Source: Chromatiaceae bacterium (GTDB taxonomy: Bacteria > Pseudomonadota > Gammaproteobacteria > Chromatiales > Chromatiaceae). Taken from it: DNA of 64,000 nucleotides. Location of the stretch: assembly GCA_024235395.1 (NCBI GenBank), contig JACKMK010000002.1, forward strand, positions 248,001 to 312,000. Direction: 5' to 3'. Numbering within the stretch: position 1 is the first letter of the stretch; each line of letters starts with the position of its first letter. Positions 28,678-35,859 of this stretch are shown in pieces. Position numbers and translations under genes: made by a program. The notes under the pieces are model-generated. The model worked only from the letters and a program-made list of their open reading frames with translations, was not told the DNA's origin and did not search any database.

Positions 28678-30657
28678 GTGACTCAACAATTCGATTATGC
28701 AACGGCGTTCTCCCGCAACATCGGGTGGATGACCCCCTGGGAACAGGAGGTGTTGCGCGGCAAACGCGTTGCCATCGCGGGCATGGGTGGAGTGGGCGGT
28801 AGCCATCTACTCACCCTGGTGAGGCTCGGGGTCGGCCGATTCAACCTCGCGGATCTGGATACCTTCGAGTTGGCGAACTTCAACCGGCAAGCGGGTGCGT
28901 CGCTTGCAACCGTCGGCAAGGAGAAGGTCCGGGTGCTCGCCGAAAGGGCCCTGGATATCAACCCGGAACTCGATCTGCGGATTTTCGACAAGGGCGTAAG
29001 TCCGGAGAACAATCGTGAATTCCTCCAGGACGTGGATCTCTATCTCGACGGTCTCGATTTCTTCGCCGTGGAGGCCCGTCGGGCGATATTCGGCATGTGC
29101 AAAGAACTCGGGATTCCGGCGGTCACCGCCGCGCCTCTGGGAATGGGTACCGCGGTCATCAACTTTCTGCCGGGCGAGATGAGTTTCGAGGAGTATTTCC
29201 AACTCGAAGGTCAGGAGCTCAACGAACAGCTGTTGCGGTTCTTCGTCGGGCTGGCCCCGAAAGCGGTGCACCGTCATGCCCTGGTCGATCCTTCGACGAT
29301 CGACCTGCCGGGTCACCGCGGCCCATCGACTGCAATGGGGTGCGAACTGTGCGCGGGAGCGGCGGCGACACAAGTGCTGAAGATACTCCTTCACCGCGGC
29401 AAGGTCTGGCCGGCACCGCATGCCCTGCAATACGACGCCTATAGCGGCAGGCAGGCGCATGCCTGGCGGCCGGGAGGCAATCGACATCCGCTGCAGCGTC
29501 TGGCGCTCAACCTGGCGCGCCGCCACTTCATCGGGCGTCCGCCCGCCAAGGGCGGCGCCGCTCGGCCGACCGAGGCCGGCCTCGATACTGCGATCCTGCG
29601 CATTCTGGACCTGGCGAGATGGGCGCCAAGCGGCGACAACACCCAGCCCTGGCGATTCGAGATTCTGTCGGACGATCGGTTCGTCATCCACGGATCGGAT
29701 ACGCGCGACTGGTGCGTTTACGATCTGGAAGGGCGGGCCAGCCAGTTGGCGATCGGTGCCCTGTTGGAAAACATCCGGATCGCCGCCCGGGGAGAAGGGC
29801 TGTCGGCAACGTTTTCGATCCGCCAAGGTATGGACGAAACGCAGCCCACGATCGATGTCACGCTCGCAGAAGACGCCGACGCCGCGAGCGGAACCGGCGA
29901 TACCCTGTTGCCGTTCATGAAACATCGGGCCACCCAACGTCGGCCGTTGTCGACCATGTCTTTGACCGCCAGCCATCGTGCTGCGCTCGAGCAATCCGTG
30001 GGCGAGGCCTACACTGTTAGATGGCTCGACCAGCCACAACAGAAACGTGACATGGCGCGCCTGCTTTACCAGAACGCGAAGATCCGCCTCACCATCAAGG
30101 AGGCCTACGAGGTCCACAAACGGATCATCGAATGGGATGCCGAGACGAGTGCCGACAAGATCCCGGATGCGGCGATCGGGCTCGACGTGGTGAATCTGAA
30201 AGCCATGCGATGGGCGATGCAGAGTTGGGATCGCGTCTCCTTCCTCAATCGATTCTTCGCCGGGACGGTGATCCCGAGGCTGATCCTGGACTACAGACCG
30301 GCGCTGCACTGCGCGGCGCATTTCCTGATCGTCGCTGAGCAGGAACCTACCAGTCTGCAGGGGTTCCTGGATGCAGGCGGCGCACTGCAGCGGTTCTGGT
30401 TGACCGCCGCGAGCCTCGGTATCCAGTTCCAGCCGCAGATGACGCCGCTCATCTTCTCGGGCTATGTCAGGCAGGGGCGGCGGTTCACTGAATCGGAAAA
30501 GGCACAGACACAGGCTTCCCAGCTACGCGATCAGCTGGACCGTCTGGTGGGCAAAGAAACTGCGCAGGCCGCGGTATTCATGGGCAGAGTCGGTTACGGT
30601 CCGCCACCCAAAGCCCGGTCGGTGCGATTGGGGATGGACCGTCTGATAAAGAACTAA
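28678..30657 (+). CDS. E1-like (ThiF/MoeB) adenylation domain fused to a nitroreductase
   Basis: 659-aa two-domain protein of the Rv1355c type. Residues 1-285 form an E1/ThiF Rossmann domain: AGMGGVGGSH (nucleotide loop, 34-43), ADLDTFELANFNRQAG (Asp/Asn/Arg of the ATP site) and one CxxC pair (C222, C225 in MGCELCAGA), whereas MoeB/ThiF zinc sites use two pairs. Residues 300-600 resemble an FMN nitroreductase, starting ARWAPSGDNTQPWRFEIL. E1 domains adenylate a C-terminal carboxylate or small acid, and nitroreductases reduce or oxidise via FMN, so the fusion suggests synthesis of a small modified product. GTG 28678 with a GGTGGCAGG site is the likely start. Substrate unknown. Confidence 0.75.
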   Translation: MTQQFDYATAFSRNIGWMTPWEQEVLRGKRVAIAGMGGVGGSHLLTLVRLGVGRFNLADLDTFELANFNRQAGASLATVGKEKVRVLAERALDINPELDLRIFDKGVSPENNREFLQDVDLYLDGLDFFAVEARRAIFGMCKELGIPAVTAAPLGMGTAVINFLPGEMSFEEYFQLEGQELNEQLLRFFVGLAPKAVHRHALVDPSTIDLPGHRGPSTAMGCELCAGAAATQVLKILLHRGKVWPAPHALQYDAYSGRQAHAWRPGGNRHPLQRLALNLARRHFIGRPPAKGGAARPTEAGLDTAILRILDLARWAPSGDNTQPWRFEILSDDRFVIHGSDTRDWCVYDLEGRASQLAIGALLENIRIAARGEGLSATFSIRQGMDETQPTIDVTLAEDADAASGTGDTLLPFMKHRATQRRPLSTMSLTASHRAALEQSVGEAYTVRWLDQPQQKRDMARLLYQNAKIRLTIKEAYEVHKRIIEWDAETSADKIPDAAIGLDVVNLKAMRWAMQSWDRVSFLNRFFAGTVIPRLILDYRPALHCAAHFLIVAEQEPTSLQGFLDAGGALQRFWLTAASLGIQFQPQMTPLIFSGYVRQGRRFTESEKAQTQASQLRDQLDRLVGKETAQAAVFMGRVGYGPPPKARSVRLGMDRLIKN

Positions 30658-30817
30658 AGAGCCTTGTACGGTCGTTCCAAAACCGAGACGATGTCTGATC
30701 ACCGTATTGTGCACATTTCGCTTATGTGGGACTCAGTGACCGGTAATGCTGCGTTATCGCTTGGTGGTTATGGATTGGACCGCCGCTTGACGGACCACCT
30801 GTTCGGAATTTGCGGGC

Positions 30818-30834
30818 AGCCACGTTTCGTGGCT
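30818..30834 (+). other. Small hairpin upstream of acyltransferase 1
   Basis: AGCCACG-TTT-CGTGGCT, a perfect 7-bp stem with 3-nt loop, 56 nt before ATG 30890 in a 232-nt gap. It could be an operator half-site pair or a leader hairpin. No T-tract. Confidence 0.35.
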
Positions 30835-30889
30835 CGGTCGAGTGCCTGTCGTCCGCCCGCACGATGCAATCTAGATGTCGGGAGGTGGA

Positions 30890-31669
30890 ATGGACGAAAC
30901 TTCAACCACGGATAGCGGCGAACGGCTGATCGACGCCTACAACAAGTATTTCAAAGCCGTTGTCGTGGATGACAAGCCCGACCTGCTGTTGGAGTCCTAT
31001 CGACTCAGATATCACGTTTATTGCATTGAGCACGAATTCGAGGATCCCGCCGACTACCCGGAAGGTTCCGAAGAGGACGCCTACGACGGAAGGTCGCTAC
31101 ATAGTCTGCTGATTCACCGGCCCAGCGGCATGATCGCCGGTACTGTCCGTTTGATCTTGCCGGAACCGGAGCGACCGAACGAGCGCAGCCTTCCGATCGA
31201 CCTGGTGTGTGAAGAGCCCGCATTGAGTGATCCAGACGTGATACCGAGAGCGACGATGGCGGAGGTGTCGCGGTTTGCCGTTTCACGGTCGTTCCGCCGC
31301 CGTATCGGAGAGGCCGGCTCGCCGACCGCCGTCACCGAGGAATCGCTGGCCGCCATGGAGGCCGCGCAGAAGGACATGGCCAATCGCCGCCTGGCGCCGC
31401 ATATCACGCTGGGCCTGATCGAGTCGCTGGTGGTGATGAGTGCGCAATCCGGTGTCACCCACTGGTGTTCGGTGATGGAACGCGCGCTGCTGCGACTGCT
31501 TTCAAGAATCGGTATCTATTTCAACAACATCGGCCCTGAGGTTGTATATCACGGCAAGCGGCAGCCGTGTTTCATCGAGCTGCGGACACTGTTGGCGCGG
31601 GTGAAGGAAGAACGATACGACGTCTGGGAGATTCTCACACGCGAGGGTACGATCGGACCGATCGATTGA
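30890..31669 (+). CDS. PEP-CTERM/exosortase-associated acyltransferase, copy 1
   Basis: 259-aa member of the exosortase-associated acyltransferase family, distant kin of LuxI-type autoinducer synthases and thought to make N-acyl amino-acid-like products. ATG 30890 has a very strong GGGAGGTGG site; an in-frame ATG at 30875 is less suited. Family blocks seen are RLRYHVYCIEHEFEDP (38-53), DGRSLHSLLIHRP, IAGTVRLILP and MAEVSRFAVSR. The C-terminal half has a GNAT-like core around MERALLRLLSRIGIYFNNIGP. It follows the E1-nitroreductase gene in the same direction. Substrate and acyl chain are unknown. Confidence 0.82.
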   Translation: MDETSTTDSGERLIDAYNKYFKAVVVDDKPDLLLESYRLRYHVYCIEHEFEDPADYPEGSEEDAYDGRSLHSLLIHRPSGMIAGTVRLILPEPERPNERSLPIDLVCEEPALSDPDVIPRATMAEVSRFAVSRSFRRRIGEAGSPTAVTEESLAAMEAAQKDMANRRLAPHITLGLIESLVVMSAQSGVTHWCSVMERALLRLLSRIGIYFNNIGPEVVYHGKRQPCFIELRTLLARVKEERYDVWEILTREGTIGPID

Positions 31670-32125
31670 GATCGGGGCATGCCGTCGTCGTTGCGAGGTA
31701 GGCGTTGGTTTGCAGCCGACGATGTGAGGGTAGTCACAGATTCAGGCCCTGCCCAGAACCACGTTCTTATTATCATCATACTGTCGAAAGTCGCGGCCAT
31801 GATTGGGGCCGGTCTTCTTGCGACGACCTCGCGCAGACCGCCGCCGGTCGTTATCTTTTAGATGATTGTCTCATTTTAGGTCCTATAGAGATTTGCAAAG
31901 TAAAGGGCCGGCAGCGCCGCACATCTGTCGGCGGCCTGCAATGCCTCTCTGGGGGGCTGGTGCCTGGTCGGACCGGAATAACCGCGCACGCCGATGTGGA
32001 CACGTTGGGCCGCAAGTTCTGGCAGCTGGCATGACAATGCTATTTAATCACGGACCGGGCTCCGTGCGGTTCTGGGGCGGAATATCACATCTGCAAAGCG
32101 GACGTCGCGCGGTAGGGCAACGTAA
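31670..32125 (+). other. Intergenic region between the two acyltransferase genes
   Basis: 456 nt with only short, unsupported open frames. It contains an AT-richer tract (about 31755-31885) that may hold a promoter for copy 2. A TGGCATG...ATGC pair near 32030 resembles a sigma-54 site but has 9-nt spacing between GG and GC instead of 10. I see no RNA gene or repeat. Confidence 0.4.
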
Positions 32126-33004
32126 ATGTTTGATGAAAATTTCAGAGTCTGCTTTGCGGATACCCCTTGGGGGGTGGCACTGCATCAACGGATCCGATAC
32201 CAGGTCTTCTGCCTGGACCGAGGATTCGAGGACCCCGAGGCATTCTCGACTGCACGAGAGACCGACGCCTGGGATGATCGGTCCGCGCACTTCATCGTAC
32301 AGAGTAAAAAGACCCAGCAGTGGGTCGCGGCGACGCGGCTTGTGTTGCCCAAACCGGGGTACCCGCTGCCGATCGACAGCCTGGGAGCCTTCGACCGGGA
32401 AAAGCTCAAGGATCCCTCGATGCCGGTCGCTGAGATCTCGCGTTTCTGCATCATTCGCAACCGTGACCCCGCCACGCTCGACACAGCCGTTCAGCCGGCA
32501 CCGAACTCGCTGGAAGCCTGGGGTATAGGTCCGATCGGAAACTCTCAGCAGTTCGAGGTAACGATCGGAATGATACGGACGATGGTCATTTTCACGCTGA
32601 AGCGCAAGCTGACCTACTGCGTGTTCCTGGTCACCGATGCGTTTGCCAGGTTGTTGCGGAAACTCGGCCTGAACCTCACCCAGGTGGGTCCTCCGATCGA
32701 ACACCGCGGATCGCGTACCGCCTATGTCATCGACATGCGTGAGACGGCACTGGCGATGTCACAAAAATCGTCCGCCGTGCGCGGTATGTATAAACGTTCC
32801 CGGCATGCCTATCTGAGAATTTCCAGTATCGCCTCGAACGACGCCATTGATTGCGTCAGCGAATACGCCCCGGATCACTCGCTGTTCAACGAGTCCGTTT
32901 TTCATGAAACGGTGTTGGTTCCGGCCGAGGATGACTCCGATCTGCGCGAGGTCAGCCGGCCCAGTCCCGTCGCTAGCGTGATCGAGACATCTCGGAAATC
33001 CTGA
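32126..33004 (+). CDS. PEP-CTERM/exosortase-associated acyltransferase, copy 2
   Basis: 292-aa paralogue of the gene at 30890. Shared blocks are RIRYQVFCLDRGFEDP (22-37), DDRSAHFIVQ, WVAATRLVLPKP and VAEISRFCIIR, followed by a GNAT-like core (LKRKLTYCVFLVTDAFARLL). It lacks the EHE of copy 1 (CLDRG versus CIEHE) and has a C-terminal tail of about 70 extra residues. The two are therefore ancient duplicates and probably use different acyl donors or acceptors. The tail overlaps the convergent fumarase stop by 32 nt. No LuxR-type receptor is adjacent. Confidence 0.8.
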   Translation: MFDENFRVCFADTPWGVALHQRIRYQVFCLDRGFEDPEAFSTARETDAWDDRSAHFIVQSKKTQQWVAATRLVLPKPGYPLPIDSLGAFDREKLKDPSMPVAEISRFCIIRNRDPATLDTAVQPAPNSLEAWGIGPIGNSQQFEVTIGMIRTMVIFTLKRKLTYCVFLVTDAFARLLRKLGLNLTQVGPPIEHRGSRTAYVIDMRETALAMSQKSSAVRGMYKRSRHAYLRISSIASNDAIDCVSEYAPDHSLFNESVFHETVLVPAEDDSDLREVSRPSPVASVIETSRKS

Positions 33005-34511
33005 CCCGCCATTCTGCGGGTCCGGTTTCGTGTACCGATTCACCCTGGCTGTCGACTGCAACCGTGACGGGCATGTCGACCACCTCGAATTCGTAGATGG
33101 CCTCCATGCCCAGATCCTCGAACGCGACCACGCGCGCCGAGCGGATCGCTTGCGAGACCAGGTAGGCTGCGCCGCCCACCGCCATCAGATAGGCGGCCCC
33201 GTGCCGCTTGATCGATTCGATCGCGACCGGTCCGCGCTCGGCCTTGCCTACCATGCCGATCAGGCCGGTCTTCGACAACATCATCTCGGTAAACTTGTCC
33301 ATGCGTGTCGCCGTGGTCGGTCCGGCCGGTCCGACCGCCTCGTCGCGCACCGGGTCGACGGGACCGACGTAGTAGATCAGGCGGTTGGTGAAGTCGACGC
33401 CGGGCGGCAACGGCCGACCGCTGTCGAGCAGATCCTGGATCCGTTTGTGTGCCGCGTCGCGGCCGGTCAACAGTTTGCCGTTCAGCAGCAGGCGATCACC
33501 CGGTTGCCAGCTGCGCACCTCGGCGGCCGTCAGCTTGTCGAGGTCGACGCGCTTTGCCGATGCGCTGACCTGCCAGGTGACGTCCGGCCAGTCTTCGAGG
33601 CGTGGCGGGGTCAGCACGGCCGGGCCGCTGCCGTCGAGCTGGAATTCGATGTGCCGGGTCGCGGCGCAGTTCGGGATCATGCCTATCGGCAGCGACGCCG
33701 CGTGCGTGGGGTAGTCGAGGATCTTGACGTCGACGACGGTGGTCAGACCGCCGAGCCCCTGGGCACCGATCCCCAGCGCGTTCACCCTGTCGAAGATCTC
33801 CAGGCGCAGCTCCTCGATCGCATTTGACGGCCCGCGTGCCCGGAGTTCGTCGATATCGATTGGTGCCATCAGCGACTGCTTGGCAAGCAATAGCGCCTTC
33901 TCGGCGGTACCGCCGATGCCGATACCCAGAACCCCCGGGGGACACCAGCCTGCGCCCATCGTCGGCAACGTCTTGACGACCCAGTCGACGATGCTGTCGC
34001 TCGGGTTGAGGATCGTGAACTTCGACTTGTTTTCCGAACCGCCGCCCTTGGCCGCGAGCGCGATCTCGAGTTGAGCGCCCGGAACGATCTCCGTGTAGAT
34101 GATCGCCGGCGTGTTGTCGCGCGTGTTCGTGCGCGCACCGATCGGCGGTGCCACCATCGAGGCGCGCAGTTTGTTGTCCGGGTGCAGGTAGGCGCGCCGC
34201 ACGCCTTCGTTGATCATGTCGGCGAGGCTCATCTCGCCTTCGAAGCGCACCTTCATACCGACCTTGAGAAATGCCACGACGGCACCGGTGTCCTGGCAGA
34301 TCGGTCGGTGCCCCTCGGCGCACATGCGCGAGTTCGAGAGGATTTGCGCGAGCGCGTCTCTGGCCGCAGGCGATTGTTCGCGCTCATAGGCGCGGCCCAC
34401 GGCCTGGATGTAGTCGAGCGGGTGGTAGTACGAAATGAACTGCAGTGCGTCGGCGACGCTCTGGATCAGGTCCTGCTGCCGGATTACGGTCGTGCCATCG
34501 GTGTTCGCCAA
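32973..34511 (-). CDS. Fumarate hydratase, class I (iron-sulfur)
   Basis: Oxygen-sensitive [4Fe-4S] fumarase of the FumA/FumB type: fumarate to malate. The frame is open to 34574, but that start would sit inside sucB. The best start is TTG 34511, with GGGAG seven nt upstream and two bases after the sucB stop, giving 512 aa (family about 505-550). N-terminal TTVIRQQDLIQSVADALQFI is family-typical. Cluster cysteines are C72 (HRPICQDTG), C190 (GAGWCPPG) and C282 (IPNCAATRH). The C-terminal beta domain has the TTATRMDKF motif. It is third in sucA-sucB-fumarase and overlaps the convergent acyltransferase by 32 nt. Confidence 0.92.
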   Translation of the reverse strand: MANTDGTTVIRQQDLIQSVADALQFISYYHPLDYIQAVGRAYEREQSPAARDALAQILSNSRMCAEGHRPICQDTGAVVAFLKVGMKVRFEGEMSLADMINEGVRRAYLHPDNKLRASMVAPPIGARTNTRDNTPAIIYTEIVPGAQLEIALAAKGGGSENKSKFTILNPSDSIVDWVVKTLPTMGAGWCPPGVLGIGIGGTAEKALLLAKQSLMAPIDIDELRARGPSNAIEELRLEIFDRVNALGIGAQGLGGLTTVVDVKILDYPTHAASLPIGMIPNCAATRHIEFQLDGSGPAVLTPPRLEDWPDVTWQVSASAKRVDLDKLTAAEVRSWQPGDRLLLNGKLLTGRDAAHKRIQDLLDSGRPLPPGVDFTNRLIYYVGPVDPVRDEAVGPAGPTTATRMDKFTEMMLSKTGLIGMVGKAERGPVAIESIKRHGAAYLMAVGGAAYLVSQAIRSARVVAFEDLGMEAIYEFEVVDMPVTVAVDSQGESVHETGPAEWRVRISEMSRSR

Positions 34512-34513
34512 GC

Positions 34514-35761
34514 TCAGACTCCCAACAACATGCGCGCCGGGTCTTCCATGCACTGCTTGATCGTCACCAGGCACTGCACCGCTTCGCGGCCGTCGATGAT
34601 ACGGTGGTCGTACGACAGCGCCAGGTACATCATCGGCCGGATCACGATCTCGCCGTTTTCGACCACCGGGCGATCGACGATATTGTGCATGCCGAGGATC
34701 GCGCTCTGCGGCGGATTGAGGATCGGTGTCGACAGCATCGAGCCGAACACCCCGCCATTGGAGATCGTAAAGGTGCCGCCGGCGAGTTCGTCGTAGCTCA
34801 GCGTACCGTCCTTGGCCTTCTGGCCGAATCCACGGATCGTGTCCTCGATCTGCGCAAACGACATCTGGTCGGCGTTGCGCAGGATCGGCACCACCAGGCC
34901 GCGTGGCGAACCGACCGCGACGCCGATATCGAAATAGTTGTGGTAGACGATGTCGTTGCCATCGACTGACGCATTGACGACCGGAAACTTCTTCAGCGCC
35001 TCGACCGATGCCTTGACGAAAAACGACATGAAGCCCAGACGGACGTCGTGGGCCTTCTCGAACGCATCCTTGTGCCGCGCGCGCAGATCCATCGCGGCCT
35101 TGAGATCGACCTCGTTGAACGTCGTCAGGATCGCGGCGTTCTGCTGCGCCTCGACCAGGCGTTCGGCGATGCGTGCACGCAGGCGCGTCATGGGTACGCG
35201 TTTTTCCTGGCGCTCGCCGGGCGCCACGGCACCGCCCGCGGGGACTGCTGCGCGTGCATCGGCGTCATCTTCGGTCGTGGTCTGCCGGTCGAGATAGGCC
35301 ATGACGTCCGACTTGAGGATTCGCCCGTTCTTGCCGCTGCCGCTGATCTTGCTGACATCGACATTGAGTTCCTTCACGAGTCGGCGTACCGCTGGCGTCA
35401 GGACCTGGTCGAGGTCGTCTTCGGGCTCGCTCGCGGCCTGGGTCGCCCTGGGTGCGGCCGGTTTCTCGTCGGCCGGTTTTTCCGGCGGTGTCGGGGGTTC
35501 GGACGCGACGGCGGCGGCGCCTGCACCGGCCTCGACGATCGCCAGCAGTTGGTCCGCGGTCACCACTGCGCCTTCCTCGACGGCTGTTTCCTTCAGCACG
35601 CCGGCCACCGGTGACGGCACCTCAAGTACGACCTTGTCGGTCTCCAGGTCGACCAGGTTTTCGTCGCGCGCAATCGCTTCACCGGGCTTTTTGTGCCAGG
35701 TCAGCACGGTCGCGTCGCTGACGGATTCCGGCAGAGTGGGTACGCGTACTTCGGTTGGCAT
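34514..35761 (-). CDS. sucB: Dihydrolipoyllysine succinyltransferase (2-oxoglutarate dehydrogenase E2)
   Basis: E2 core of the 2-oxoglutarate dehydrogenase complex: transfers succinyl from lipoate to CoA. The product is 415 aa: an N-terminal lipoyl domain (lipoyl-Lys in DLETDKVVLEV), an Ala/Pro linker, a peripheral-subunit-binding domain (LTPAVRRLVKELNVDVSKI), then the catalytic domain with DHRIIDGREAV (catalytic His/Asp). It lies between sucA and the fumarase; the E3 gene (lpd) is not in the window. Confidence 0.95.
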   Translation of the reverse strand: MPTEVRVPTLPESVSDATVLTWHKKPGEAIARDENLVDLETDKVVLEVPSPVAGVLKETAVEEGAVVTADQLLAIVEAGAGAAAVASEPPTPPEKPADEKPAAPRATQAASEPEDDLDQVLTPAVRRLVKELNVDVSKISGSGKNGRILKSDVMAYLDRQTTTEDDADARAAVPAGGAVAPGERQEKRVPMTRLRARIAERLVEAQQNAAILTTFNEVDLKAAMDLRARHKDAFEKAHDVRLGFMSFFVKASVEALKKFPVVNASVDGNDIVYHNYFDIGVAVGSPRGLVVPILRNADQMSFAQIEDTIRGFGQKAKDGTLSYDELAGGTFTISNGGVFGSMLSTPILNPPQSAILGMHNIVDRPVVENGEIVIRPMMYLALSYDHRIIDGREAVQCLVTIKQCMEDPARMLLGV

Positions 35762-35859
35762 ATCAGAGCTCCAAAACTTATCTCTTGTTGTATCCAGTGA
35801 CCCGATGACGCATCAGGTGTGTTCTGCGGTCTGTCGTTTGTCTGGCATGCGGCGCGACC

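Noticed and set aside
30771..30787. Possible sigma-54 promoter (TTGGACCGCCGCTTGA) before acyltransferase 1
   Set aside because: The invariant -12 GC is GA here and the -24 block is poor.
32030..32056. Possible sigma-54 promoter (TGGCATG-ACAA-TGC) before acyltransferase 2
   Set aside because: GG to GC spacing is 9 rather than 10 nt, which normally abolishes sigma-54 promoter function.
31866..32528. 220-codon plus-strand frame covering the gap and the start of acyltransferase 2
   Set aside because: Its downstream part is the wrong frame of a recognisable gene, and its start region has no ribosome-binding site or conserved motif.
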